Source of the DNA: a virus
IMG/VR virus record: IMGVR_UViG_3300036401_000407
Coordinates: 1-28,370 of that record
DNA: 28,370 nt
Reading direction: 5' to 3' (one strand)
Within the stretch, counting starts at the first letter, position 1, and every line of letters begins with the position of its first letter. Shown one piece after another: positions 21,209 to 28,370 of the stretch. A model generated the notes under the pieces. The model had not been told where the DNA came from and ran no database searches. It saw only the letters and a program-made list of their open reading frames with translations. Both the position numbers and the translations under genes were made by a program.

Positions 21209-22028
21209 GCGTCACCTCTGCGTTGGGGTGTTGTGCTGCTTGTGCTGCCCGTTCGGCGACCTGGGTGGCCTTTCCTGCTTTCAGGGTCCAGTCCAGGTCC
21301 GCTTGCCAGTTGGTGTTGTTATTCCCCTGGAAGCGGGGATCCGCGGCCATGTGTCGACAGGCGATTTCGAACTCCGCGAACCAGCCGGGTTCTTTCAGCC
21401 GGGTGGCGATCACCTTGGCCCGGTCTTTGGTCAACCGGGCTTTGGCCAGCTTGCCGCCGGTTTCCCGGTTCCAGGTGTCGATCACCAGGGCGGCCTTCGG
21501 GTCGGATGGGGTTGGTTCCTGGGGTGGGGGTGGATCCGGCAGGAGGGTGGGGGCCGGTGTGGGTGGCTCTCCGCCAGGAGATACATCTACGTTAGTAGAT
21601 GTATTAATTGATTGTGATTGTGACTGGTTAAGCATTTGCTTGCGTTGGGCGGCGGATGCCTTCCCACCCTTACGTCCATTAAGTGCCAGCTTTTCAACCT
21701 TTTCAGCACGTTTCTGCCGGTCGGCTTCCATCCGCGGACTTACGAAAATTCGACGCATTTCCGACGGATTTTCGTCGGATTTCCGTCGGATTTCCGTAAC
21801 ACGCTCAACAAAGAAGTCGGCCACGAACCCCCGGAGTCGGTCCCAATCCGCCGGGCGGATCCCCAGGAGTTTGGCTTGTTCTTTGGGTTCGGCGGGGATC
21901 CCGCCCTCGATGCAGCAGTGGCACCACAAGTCCAGCAGGTAGGCCCGCCGGGTGGGGGTTAGTGCCCGGAATTTGGCGTCGGTCAATAGTTCCCGGGCGT
22001 TGATAGGGAACCAAAAATCCTTGTTCAT
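20979..22028 (-). CDS. Replication initiator/replisome organiser (DUF1376-like N-terminus)
   Basis: This 349-residue protein starts at the ATG of an ATGA overlap with the VRR-NUC gene. The N-terminus (FWFPINARELLTDAKFRALT, then RRAYLLDLWCHCCIEGGIP) matches the YdaU/DUF1376 style of phage replication proteins with a winged-helix domain. A Lys-rich helix and a low-complexity linker (SQSQSINTSTNVDVSPGG) follow. The next domain (AALVIDTWNRETGGKLAKAR, then NNTNWQADLDWTLK) resembles the DnaD-like C-terminus of organiser proteins. The linker region is encoded by an AT-rich palindrome-bearing stretch, and iterons lie upstream in the gene, as in lambdoid O genes. The last ~75 residues overlap another gene and look untypical. 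Confidence 0.72.
   Translation of the reverse strand: MNKDFWFPINARELLTDAKFRALTPTRRAYLLDLWCHCCIEGGIPAEPKEQAKLLGIRPADWDRLRGFVADFFVERVTEIRRKSDENPSEMRRIFVSPRMEADRQKRAEKVEKLALNGRKGGKASAAQRKQMLNQSQSQSINTSTNVDVSPGGEPPTPAPTLLPDPPPPQEPTPSDPKAALVIDTWNRETGGKLAKARLTKDRAKVIATRLKEPGWFAEFEIACRHMAADPRFQGNNNTNWQADLDWTLKAGKATQVAERAAQAAQHPNAEVTHGTNQPGNRPSANSERVAGNKAALEAMLTRRGICRTIPAHGTDGRTLPAPGSPGVDGRVHDRPGATGGQVLAFGRV
21581..21803. other. Candidate phage replication origin inside the initiator gene
   Basis: Four tandem 11-bp units with the pattern TYCGWCGSATT (21749-21759, 21760-21770, 21771-21781, 21782-21792) and a partial fifth lie in the initiator gene. Each contains a near-palindromic TCCGWCGGA core and the period is about one helical turn. 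About 150 bp away is an AT-rich stretch with a perfect 10-bp inverted repeat ATACATCTAC/GTAGATGTAT (4-base spacer, 21581-21604) followed by GATTGTGATTGTGA. The 11-base period is not a multiple of three, so the repeats are selected at DNA level rather than as protein repeats. Confidence 0.65.
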
Positions 22029-22570
22029 GCGGTCCGCTCCTGCATCAAATGTTCCCCATTACTGTAACAAGGCACATTCTGGGCGTACTGCAAAATATCT
22101 TCCAGGTCACCAATGCTCCAAACAACACCCACCAGGGCCCCGCAGTCCGCCATGGAGTCCATAAAGGCCAACTGCTTGTCCGATGGCTTTCCGGCTTCCC
22201 TGGACTGGCGCATCTGGTTCTGCTTGTTGAGGCGATACCAGGCGGGGGCTTTGACCTCGATGTAAAGGCTTCGTCCCCCTGGAAGGGTGCCGATGATGTC
22301 CACCAGGCCCGCGATGGACGCACCGGCCCCACCCTGGACGATGTAACCGGCGTTAGGAACACCGGCAGCTTTGAGGGCCCGGTAGGCGGACCCCCGGATT
22401 TTGGCCCCACCGGCGTCCACAGCACACGCCTGGATGTGCATGGCCCGGAGTAGATCCAGGCACCCGGATTGCACCTCGGCCTCCGTGATCTGCCGGAGCA
22501 GGTACAGGTCCGGGTAAAGGGTGTGGTCGAACTGCCAATGGTACGAGCGGAGTGGCAGTAGTTGGGTCAC
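22025..22570 (-). CDS. VRR-NUC domain nuclease
   Basis: This 181-residue protein starts at the GTG at 22570, in a GTGA overlap with the zinc-ribbon gene. It has the PD-(D/E)XK-type core of VRR-NUC domains: a QSGCLDLLRAMHIQACAVDA helix/strand, a GAKIRGSAYRALKAAGVPNAG segment, then ASIAGLVDIIGTLPGGRSLY leading into IEVKAP, with the catalytic Asp and Glu-X-Lys triad. Phage enzymes of this type act in junction resolution, repair or replication. The long frame to 22660 is not supported by a ribosome site. Confidence 0.88.
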   Translation of the reverse strand: MTQLLPLRSYHWQFDHTLYPDLYLLRQITEAEVQSGCLDLLRAMHIQACAVDAGGAKIRGSAYRALKAAGVPNAGYIVQGGAGASIAGLVDIIGTLPGGRSLYIEVKAPAWYRLNKQNQMRQSREAGKPSDKQLAFMDSMADCGALVGVVWSIGDLEDILQYAQNVPCYSNGEHLMQERTA

Positions 22571-22755
22571 GCGGCCACCCCCTGGGGTTCCTCGAGGGTG
22601 GGCCGGTTGAGTGCGGTGGCCAGGTTCAAAAGCCCGGCCTGGTTCCCACACTTGCCGCAATACCGGCCACCAGGTGAAACGTGGCTACAGTCCGGGCACA
22701 AGTGCAACCCGGACAGTGGAAGGGCGGTTGTCTTCATAGCTTCGGCCAGGGTCAT
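22567..22755 (-). CDS. Small zinc-ribbon protein
   Basis: This 62-residue protein starts at the ATG at 22755, in an ATGA overlap. CPDCSHVSPGGRYCGKCG is a classic double CXXC zinc ribbon, preceded by an N-terminal helix and followed by a Leu-rich stretch (LLNLATALNRP). It is linked by overlaps to both neighbours. The role is unknown. Confidence 0.7.
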   Translation of the reverse strand: MTLAEAMKTTALPLSGLHLCPDCSHVSPGGRYCGKCGNQAGLLNLATALNRPTLEEPQGVAA

Positions 22756-23081
22756 CGGGGTTCTCCCTGGAATACCTGGGATTCCCACACCTGGACGTTG
22801 CGGCGGTGCCCGGACACCCGGCAGGACTTACGGATCCTCCCGGTTGGCCGGATCAGGCCTCCAGTGGCTGCAGCTCGAAAGGCGGCCCCCATCGTGTTTG
22901 GGTGGTTTAGCCGGGTGATTCCAGCCGATTCCAACCCCTTCCAGGCGTCGTCCGATGTGATTTCCCGCTGGCCAGCAGCGGCCAACCACACGAACACCCG
23001 GGCCTTTTCGAACTCCTGGGTTTTGGATACCTGGTCCACACCGGCGTCCCGGAGGACCGCGGCCAGCTTGGCGTTAAGCAT
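22752..23081 (-). CDS. Hypothetical protein, probable winged-helix fold
   Basis: This 109-residue protein starts at ATG with a GGAGGGGACGTCC upstream. It has helical N-terminal parts (QEFEKARVFVWLAAAGQREI) and a C-terminal phrase MGAAFRAAATGGLIRPTGRI, then RKSCRVSGHRRNVQVWES, which recurs in phage proteins near replication genes and looks like a winged helix with a Trp-ended strand. Its precise function is not known. Confidence 0.65.
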   Translation of the reverse strand: MLNAKLAAVLRDAGVDQVSKTQEFEKARVFVWLAAAGQREITSDDAWKGLESAGITRLNHPNTMGAAFRAAATGGLIRPTGRIRKSCRVSGHRRNVQVWESQVFQGEPR

Positions 23082-23679
23082 GGACGTCCCCTCCGTTACA
23101 CCTGGGGGTCCGTGGGACTACGTGGCGGTAGGTGGTCCGGCGGGTGGAGCACCGGGCCGGGGAGTGGGGGGCGTCGGGCACCTGGGGTGTAAGGTAAAAC
23201 CCACACTTACACCCGGCGATCGAACAGGGCCCGCAATAACCGGCCTGGGTCCAGGTGTGGTCCTCCGGGGCGTGGCCACAACTCACCTTTCCACACCGGC
23301 GGGTGATGCACTCCTGGAGTAGCTGGTGGGTGTGGGGCGCGTACGCCAGGGGATCCTCGCTGCATCCTGTTTCGGCGTCCAACAGGTCCAACAGCTTGTC
23401 CCACTTGGCCACGATGTAGGGCCAGGCGGATCCGGTCAACCCGGACAGGTACTCAAAGGCCCTGGGCCGCATCCAGGGGAACTCTTTCAACACCACGGCA
23501 CAGTGGGCCAGTTCGTGGGTGGTTTGGGGTGCCCGGCCAGGGTAGTGCAACCCCATCGCGGCATAGGTCAGCATAGTCAAAGGTTGGTCGGGCGCGTTGT
23601 GGTGGTCGCGCTGTTTCGCGTTCAAGGCAAGCACCCTCAAAACTGTTTTGAGGTGGAAGGTTTCAAGGTCCGTCCGCAT
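23074..23679 (-). CDS. Cys/His-rich hypothetical phage protein
   Basis: This 201-residue protein starts at ATG after AGGAGAGAGCCACG. The N-terminal helical part (TFHLKTVLRVLALNAKQRDH) is followed by a middle domain (FPWMRPRAFEYLSGLTGSAW) and a C-terminal Cys/His block (CITRRCGKVSCGH, then YCGPCSIAGCKCGFYL) that probably binds one or two metal ions. Not recognised. It couples by overlap to the next gene. Confidence 0.6.
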   Translation of the reverse strand: MRTDLETFHLKTVLRVLALNAKQRDHHNAPDQPLTMLTYAAMGLHYPGRAPQTTHELAHCAVVLKEFPWMRPRAFEYLSGLTGSAWPYIVAKWDKLLDLLDAETGCSEDPLAYAPHTHQLLQECITRRCGKVSCGHAPEDHTWTQAGYCGPCSIAGCKCGFYLTPQVPDAPHSPARCSTRRTTYRHVVPRTPRCNGGDVHA

Positions 23680-23708
23680 CGTGGCTCTCTCCTGGTTTGG
23701 ATCTGGTC

Positions 23709-23729
23709 GGGGGGCTTTCCCGGCCCCCC
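23709..23729 (-). promoter_or_regulatory. Intergenic hairpin with GGGGGGC/GCCCCCC stem
   Basis: A perfect 7-bp stem with a 7-base loop lies 12 bases after the stop of the upstream gene and about 30 bases before the next start. No T run follows, so a terminator is unlikely. The same stem recurs at 24953-24973. Confidence 0.7.
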
Positions 23730-23740
23730 ATCGGGCTGCG

Positions 23741-24481
23741 CTACGCGATGATTAGGGAACCGGGGACCTGGTCGGCGATGTAGGTGGAAATGCTCGTGAT
23801 GGTGTCCAGCTTCCACTTGCCGTCAATCTCGAAAATGGCGATATGAGGGAGGCTGTCTTTTACGGCCTTCATCCGCAGGAGGAACTTTGATTCCACCGGC
23901 GCCACCTCGCGGAAAGTCCGCCAGGGGATCAAGGGAATTTCGTTGGGCAGCTCCACCGCGGTCCGGCTTATGGCCCCCTGCTTCACGGTCACCACCTGGC
24001 TCATGCCATCGTCGGCAACCGCCACGCTGCTCTCCGCGTTAAGGGAGGAACAAAGGGTTTGAACCTTTACGGCCATTTCGTTGAACAGGAACCCGGCCCG
24101 GAACGCGATCAAGAACTCTTCCGGGGTGTAATACTTGCCGAACTGAAACCCGGTGTTCTCGTCGTGTTTGGCGGTCCCGTAGATGTGCCGGTGGCCATGG
24201 TCGTCGGCCTTGATGGATTCCAGCATCACCGCGGTGGGCGAGGCGATAACAAAGGCCACCTGGTCCGTGGGGAGTTCATCCAGGCCCGCCTTGAAAGCTG
24301 CAATCAGGCCGGACACGGTCCGCAAGTCCAGGGTGGGTTTCACGATGGGGGCCAGGGGGCGGATTTCCTCGCCCAGGGTGCCGTCCGCGAGTACGGCATA
24401 GGGTTGGCCGTTGACCTCAGTGGTCACCGGGCGGCGGTCTTGGATCCGCTTCAACAGGTCTTGCATAATCTCTGTAAACAT
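23741..24481 (-). CDS. Conserved phage hypothetical protein
   Basis: This 246-residue protein starts at the ATG at 24481, with AGGAAATCAGGAA just upstream; ATG at 24502 and GTG at 24514 are alternatives without ribosome sites. Its wording (LDLRTVSGLIAAFKAGLDEL, AVADDGMSQVVTVKQGAISR, then ELPNEIPLIPWRTFREVAPV) matches a family often seen with phage recombination genes and without assigned activity. It is followed by a GC-rich hairpin. Confidence 0.7.
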   Translation of the reverse strand: MFTEIMQDLLKRIQDRRPVTTEVNGQPYAVLADGTLGEEIRPLAPIVKPTLDLRTVSGLIAAFKAGLDELPTDQVAFVIASPTAVMLESIKADDHGHRHIYGTAKHDENTGFQFGKYYTPEEFLIAFRAGFLFNEMAVKVQTLCSSLNAESSVAVADDGMSQVVTVKQGAISRTAVELPNEIPLIPWRTFREVAPVESKFLLRMKAVKDSLPHIAIFEIDGKWKLDTITSISTYIADQVPGSLIIA

Positions 24482-24542
24482 TTCCTGATTTCCTGCTTTC
24501 ATGGTTGGGCTCACGCGAGGTGCGTGGCGGGGGTTGGGGTGC

Positions 24543-24926
24543 CTACTTCGCGGCCTTGAACGTGAGGGGTTCCCGGACGGCTACAGGTGCGGGCGGGTTG
24601 AACAGGTTTTGCTGGCGGGGGTCCCGGTCCAGGGCATACAGGTTGCCCTCTTCGTCCCGGCCCATAAAGATCCGGGCGGTGGCCGGGATCAGCGAAGCCA
24701 GGCGGGCCTGGCAGGTAAAGGCGGTGTCAATCTGGGTGCGGTCTTCCTTGGGAATCAAGGAAAGGGTGAGGGTGATCTGGCGCTTCGATGTGGCCGGGGT
24801 GTTGGGGTCGGATATGTTGGCCAGGACTTCCTGTAGCTTTAGGCCGAACGCTTCCACCAGGGCCCCGTCCGCGATCGTTGAAATGTCGATCAGTTGGGGC
24901 TCGTTGGGTAGGTTTTGCTGTTCCAT
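24543..24926 (-). CDS. Conserved phage hypothetical protein
   Basis: This 127-residue protein starts at ATG after GAGGGAAGC. It shows an LIDISTIADGALVEAFGLKL helix, then an ANISDPNTPATSKRQITLTL segment and a C-terminal Pro-rich tail, typical of a small protein encoded beside the gene at 23741 in diverse phages. It may act with it in recombination or DNA handling, but that is inference from co-location only. Confidence 0.65.
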   Translation of the reverse strand: MEQQNLPNEPQLIDISTIADGALVEAFGLKLQEVLANISDPNTPATSKRQITLTLSLIPKEDRTQIDTAFTCQARLASLIPATARIFMGRDEEGNLYALDRDPRQQNLFNPPAPVAVREPLTFKAAK

Positions 24927-24952
24927 GCTTCCCTCGTTTTCAGTGGGTTGGC

Positions 24953-24973
24953 GGGGGGCGTGTCGGGCCCCCC
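24953..24973 (-). promoter_or_regulatory. Intergenic hairpin with GGGGGGC/GCCCCCC stem
   Basis: A perfect 7-bp stem with a 7-base loop lies between the coiled-coil gene stop and the start at 24926. The stem is identical to that of the hairpin at 23709-23729 while the loop differs. There is no U run in the transcript. Confidence 0.7.
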
Positions 24974-24989
24974 TGGGTTGTGGGTTGGC

Positions 24990-26150
24990 TTAGTAGGCGA
25001 TGGTGGTGTGGCGGATCTGGCCTTTAACGATGGCCCGCACAACGGCCCTGGCGATGTCTTCCGTGTTCAATCCGGCAATGGCAGCTTCCACGTCGGCCAG
25101 CACCTCCCGGTTGATCGCCCGGAAGTGGTCTTCGTCGGCTTTCCGCTTGGCTTCCGCTTCCTGGGCTTCCCTGGTTTCCCGTTCCGCCCGGTCCCGTTCG
25201 GCCTGGGCTGCATCCTTGGCCGCTTGCTCTTCGCGGATCCGGGCAGCTTCCAGGTCCCGGGCTTTCTGTTCGGCGTACTGCCGGTCCCGTTCCGCGGAAA
25301 GGCGTTGGGTTTCCTCGAGTCGCTGTTTTGCTTCGTCGGCCTGGCGCCGGGCGTCTTCCTCGCGCCGGCGGGCTTCCGTCTCCCGGTGGGCTGCGGCTTC
25401 CCGCTCCAACCGGCTGCGCTCGTCCGCGTCCCGTTCCGCCTTGGCCCTGGTTTCCTCTTGTGCCCGGCGGATGGAGTCCTGGCGGTCCCGTTCGGCTGAT
25501 TCCTTCCGCAACCGCTCCAGCTCCGCGGCTTCGGCGTTCGCTTTCACCTTGGCCTGGTACATCTCTTCCAGTTGGGGCAGGATCCGGGCCTTCAGTTCGG
25601 CGGCCTGGGTGTGGAATTCCTCCCACGTCTCCGCGGACATCGGCATTTCGGCAAGGGTTTGGATTGCCTTTTCCAGTTGGGGGGCGGTGGCTGCCAGGTG
25701 GTTGACCGGCATATCCGCAATCAGCTTTAACCGGCCCTGGTGGGCTTCGATCCGTTGCTCGTAGTCCGTCAAGGGTTGGCGGGTTTCTTCCGCCAGGATG
25801 TCCAGCCTGTCCCGCATGGCTTTCCGGTTGGCGTCGATCCTTTTGGGCAGGTCCTTTAGCTCGGCCACCAGGCCTTTGCCGATGTCGTCCAGGTAGGTTT
25901 TGGACCTGGTCACCTTGTGGGCCAACGCACGAACCTCGGCGCGCCCCTTGGCGGTGGTGGTTGTAAGGGTGTGGCCCCGGACCATCCCCTCAATGGCGGT
26001 GATGATGGGTTCAAGGCCTTCGTTCGATGCGAAGACCGCCGTTAGGCGGTCCTCCGGGATGGAAGCAAGGTACTTGTCTTCGGCGTCCAGCACGTGGATG
26101 GATGCCTGGTCCGGTTGTATTTCCGGCACTAGCTCTAAGGCTGTCTGCAT
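24990..26150 (-). CDS. Long coiled-coil phage protein of the recombination operon
   Basis: This 386-residue protein starts at ATG after AGGGGAACGCAG. Residues about 30-190 are alpha-helical and partly conserved (LTTTTAKGRAEVRALAHKVT, KTYLDDIGKGLVAELKDLPK). From about 195 to 345 there is a continuous Glu/Arg/Ala/Gln coiled coil (e.g. EETRAKAERDADERSRLERE). The end (VEAAIAGLNTEDIARAVVRA) folds back into a short helical domain. Similar proteins accompany phage single-strand annealing proteins and exonucleases. No enzymatic motif is seen, so it is probably structural or a partner. Confidence 0.7.
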   Translation of the reverse strand: MQTALELVPEIQPDQASIHVLDAEDKYLASIPEDRLTAVFASNEGLEPIITAIEGMVRGHTLTTTTAKGRAEVRALAHKVTRSKTYLDDIGKGLVAELKDLPKRIDANRKAMRDRLDILAEETRQPLTDYEQRIEAHQGRLKLIADMPVNHLAATAPQLEKAIQTLAEMPMSAETWEEFHTQAAELKARILPQLEEMYQAKVKANAEAAELERLRKESAERDRQDSIRRAQEETRAKAERDADERSRLEREAAAHRETEARRREEDARRQADEAKQRLEETQRLSAERDRQYAEQKARDLEAARIREEQAAKDAAQAERDRAERETREAQEAEAKRKADEDHFRAINREVLADVEAAIAGLNTEDIARAVVRAIVKGQIRHTTIAY

Positions 26151-26175
26151 CTGCGTTCCCCTGTGTCAGTTGGGT

Positions 26176-27198
26176 TTAGAAAATGTCGCCAGGTTGACGG
26201 TTAGGACTGTTCGGGCGTGATGTGGCAGGGGGTTGGCCGTTACCGCCGCCAGCTTCCGGCGTGGTGGCCTGGGTGGCTTTGCCTTTGATGGCGTCTTTAA
26301 GGCTGCCCCCGGTGCGGGTGGTTTTGTTTTCCCCTTTGTCCTGGTCCCCGTCGACGGGGGTGGCGGGCTTGCGGGCGTCCATGATTTCCCGCCAGGTGGC
26401 TTCCCCATCCCGGAGGGCTGAATACAGGCCCCGGAGTTCCTTCAGTTCGGCGGGGTTTAAGGTGGGATTGTTGTGGCCCAGGTACTCTTTCAACTGGATG
26501 GGGGTCACACCCTGTTCTTGGAAACCGTCGAACAGTCGGCACTTGGCGGCGTCCGGATCCTCGGCGTCTTTGGTGGCCGCGGTCTTCCGAACCAACCACA
26601 TCGCCTCATCGATGATGTCCCCGGGCACAATCCGCAAACCCAGGGTGCGGACGGCCTTGGAAATCAGGGCGTTCTGCTTGTTTAGGATGTCGTCGTCGGT
26701 GGCGGCCAGGATGTAAAGCTGGTCCCCAAAACTGTTCAGCCGTTTGGAAATGAACTGTTCGCCCTGCTTGATGCTGCGGCGCTCCACCGTCTTTGTAACC
26801 GTCACGTCCTGGGTGTAGGTAACGTTGTTCTCCAGGTCCGTCACGCACACCCGGACGATGCGCTTTTGCTCGTCGTCGTACACGGTGAAAACAGGGGTGT
26901 CGATGTTTCCCATGCACCGGATTGCAGCTTCCGCAAACCGGATAGATGGGCCCTCGATCCCCTTGCCGATGGGCTTCCGGTAGATGGCCACTTCCGCGAA
27001 CGTGGGCCGCTTGCACTCGTGGAGGATCCGGGACCGGACCTGGTCGATGTCCCGGGGGTGGCGCTCGGCCATGATGTAGCGGGCTTCCACCATTGCCTTG
27101 GCCTGGGTTGCCATGGCTGTTGATGCTGTCTCTGCCATCACCAACGCCGGGGGCGGGGTGTAGGTCATAATTTCCGTACTGCCTTGCTTTTCGTCCAT
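26176..27198 (-). CDS. Phage recombination-associated protein, putative single-strand annealing factor
   Basis: This 340-residue protein starts at ATG after AGAGGACAGC. A strongly conserved block covers about residues 35-200: EARYIMAERHPRDIDQVRSR, then ECKRPTFAEVAIYRKPIGKG and IEGPSIRFAEAAIRCMGNID, a sequence family found next to phage exonucleases. Directly beside YqaJ it occupies the place of a RecT/Redbeta/Erf-type annealing protein, and that role is inferred. The last ~80 residues are a disordered Thr/Lys/Pro tail. Confidence 0.65.
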   Translation of the reverse strand: MDEKQGSTEIMTYTPPPALVMAETASTAMATQAKAMVEARYIMAERHPRDIDQVRSRILHECKRPTFAEVAIYRKPIGKGIEGPSIRFAEAAIRCMGNIDTPVFTVYDDEQKRIVRVCVTDLENNVTYTQDVTVTKTVERRSIKQGEQFISKRLNSFGDQLYILAATDDDILNKQNALISKAVRTLGLRIVPGDIIDEAMWLVRKTAATKDAEDPDAAKCRLFDGFQEQGVTPIQLKEYLGHNNPTLNPAELKELRGLYSALRDGEATWREIMDARKPATPVDGDQDKGENKTTRTGGSLKDAIKGKATQATTPEAGGGNGQPPATSRPNSPNRQPGDIF

Positions 27199-27246
27199 GC
27201 TGTCCTCTGCTTCGTGGTGGTTGTGCTGCGTGGGTGTGAGGTAGTC

Positions 27247-27274
27247 GGGCGGCCGGTCTGCAAACCGGCTGCCC
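27247..27274 (-). promoter_or_regulatory. Intergenic hairpin immediately after yqaJ
   Basis: GGGCGGCCGGT pairs with ACCGGCTGCCC (11 bp, one G-U pair in the transcript) around a 6-base loop. It starts one base after the exonuclease stop codon. No T run follows, so it is better read as an mRNA-stabilising or processing element than a terminator. Confidence 0.7.
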
Positions 27275-28324
27275 TTACCTGGGAAGGTTGCAAGTGAATC
27301 GGAAAACCCGCGGCCCTGGTTTGGGGCGGGTGTTGTCTTTCAACAGCTCGGCGTATTCGTCGGGAAGAACCTTGATTTTCAGTTCCTCCGCGATGGCCTT
27401 GTAATCGGTCACCTGGCTGTCTTTGTTGTTCTTCCAGGTGCAAACCCCCAGGATCCCGGCGGCGGATCCGCAGATCAGTTTCAGGTGTTCGATAATCTGC
27501 TCTTCCCGCTGTTCTGCGTCCTCGAGGACCCCCCGGACGTGGACCAGGTCCCGGGCCCAACCCTGGGCGGCGTCGGTGGGTGCCAGTAGGGTTTCCCCGT
27601 TGCGGGCAAACCGCTGTTTCAGGTAGTTGGAATATGCTTCGGATCCGTCTGGATCCGGGGGCACATCGGCCAGGACATGGCGTTTCCACCACTTCTCGGC
27701 CATTTCCTGGATGATGGCGTCCGTCTCCAGGTCCCGGTGGAGGGTGTACCGGCCCAACTTGTTGCCACTGAAACACACGGCCAGGTCCGCGGCTTCGGTG
27801 GTGTATCCGGGCTCATCACAGGCCATCATCTGGACGGCCAGTTGTGCCTGGTAGTAGTCAGGGAACTGGTCGGATCCAAACTCTCCCCAGGTGTTTTTCT
27901 GGCGGAACCCGACGTTTTTGGCGTCCACTGGCCGCCGGTCCCCGGTCAACCACCTGGCGTCCAGGGAGGCCCCCAGCAGGGGGAACCCAGCCACCCGGTG
28001 AAGGGTCCAGTGGTCCGCAAACTGGATCGCCTGGCCGAACCTGTCCGCGTACGCTTCCAGGATTGGCCGTTCAAACCGGGTGCCGAATTCCATGGCCTCG
28101 GTCACTTCGCGGTCCATCGCGGTCCCACGCTTGGAAAGGTATACATCGATAGGACTAACAAAGGGGTGGACCCCCAGGACAGCCCCGATTTCGGAGCCCG
28201 TTAGACACGTGCGGCGGTCTTCCAGCCAGGCGGCTTTGCGCTCGGCTTCGGTCTGTTTTGGTGTGAGGGGAAACGGCGGGAGGGTGATCGGCGATGCGGT
28301 TGGCATTGTTAGGGTTGCTGCCAT
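27275..28324 (-). CDS. YqaJ-type viral recombinase/exonuclease (lambda exonuclease fold)
   Basis: This 349-residue protein starts at ATG after AGGAAAGG. RRTCLTGSEIGAVLGVHPFV, FGTRFERPILEAYADRFG, LGASLDARW, then VDAKNV and DYYQAQLAVQMM provide the elements of the YqaJ family: the SEIGA start, the FG...E...A...FG helix, the catalytic Asp and Asp-X-Lys, and the Tyr-X-X-Q-L-X-X-Q motif. It degrades one strand at duplex ends for annealing. C-terminal ~100 residues are helical (EDAEQREEQIIEHLKLICGS). First gene seen in the operon. Confidence 0.9.
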   Translation of the reverse strand: MAATLTMPTASPITLPPFPLTPKQTEAERKAAWLEDRRTCLTGSEIGAVLGVHPFVSPIDVYLSKRGTAMDREVTEAMEFGTRFERPILEAYADRFGQAIQFADHWTLHRVAGFPLLGASLDARWLTGDRRPVDAKNVGFRQKNTWGEFGSDQFPDYYQAQLAVQMMACDEPGYTTEAADLAVCFSGNKLGRYTLHRDLETDAIIQEMAEKWWKRHVLADVPPDPDGSEAYSNYLKQRFARNGETLLAPTDAAQGWARDLVHVRGVLEDAEQREEQIIEHLKLICGSAAGILGVCTWKNNKDSQVTDYKAIAEELKIKVLPDEYAELLKDNTRPKPGPRVFRFTCNLPR

Positions 28325-28370
28325 AGGTTGGCCTTTCCTGTCGGGTTGGATTTAACTACCCCATAACAGT

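Noticed and set aside
1-28370. CRISPR array, tRNA genes or insertion sequences
   Set aside because: No regularly spaced repeats with unique spacers, no cloverleaf-type sequences and no transposase genes were found; the few repeats are short and tandem or paired.

Overview
This window is most of the genome of a GC-rich (roughly 60-65 % by eye) tailed double-stranded DNA phage or prophage (Caudoviricetes). Terminase subunits, a portal fused to a MuF domain, a prohead protease/scaffold, a major capsid protein, a collagen-like tail fibre and a YqaJ exonuclease with a neighbouring recombination gene set all point to this. There is no rRNA, tRNA or chromosomal housekeeping block. The host cannot be named from the sequence. 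Strong purine-rich Shine-Dalgarno sites and ATGA/GTGA stop-start overlaps show a bacterial host with densely coupled phage operons.

Layout. From 28324 down to 18592 on the minus strand is an early replication and recombination operon: YqaJ exonuclease, a putative annealing-partner protein, a coiled-coil protein, several conserved phage unknowns, a VRR-NUC nuclease, and a replication initiator carrying iteron-like repeats and an AT-rich palindrome inside its gene (a candidate origin, about 21581-21803). Small genes, a DUF1643 protein and an HNH nuclease follow. Without a break come a ParB-fold protein, a DpdA-type DNA guanine transglycosylase and the complete preQ0 pathway QueD-QueC-QueE-FolE (18555-14725). 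This set predicts that guanines in the phage DNA are replaced by a 7-deazaguanine, most simply preQ0. The same string of overlapping genes continues into the small terminase (14718), four small genes, TerL (13301-11745), two tiny genes, the portal-MuF fusion (11440-9212), a tail fibre (9215-8004) and two small genes ending at 7447.

The run of minus-strand structural genes is then interrupted by a different module (2835-7450). On the plus strand, a promoter near 3838-3867 leads into eight or nine small uncharacterised genes, five of which are preceded by a very similar hairpin directly upstream of the ribosome binding site. A strong terminator (6783-6818) and a small serine recombinase follow. 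Divergent from them, on the minus strand, a ParA ATPase and a small ribbon-helix-helix-like partner form a partition module that ends at a terminator (2713-2750). The structural genes resume with prohead protease/scaffold and major capsid protein (2607-1, the latter cut by the window edge). ParA, a putative adaptor and a resolvase-like recombinase together suggest an extrachromosomal (phage-plasmid) prophage state.

The points most worth following are the dpd cluster with its ParB-fold partner, the repeated leader hairpins, an A10 slippery run preceded by a hairpin exactly at the portal-MuF linker, the iterons inside the initiator gene, and a large excess of the palindrome GGATCC. Counts and alignments were done by eye, and family assignments rest on recognised motifs rather than searches.
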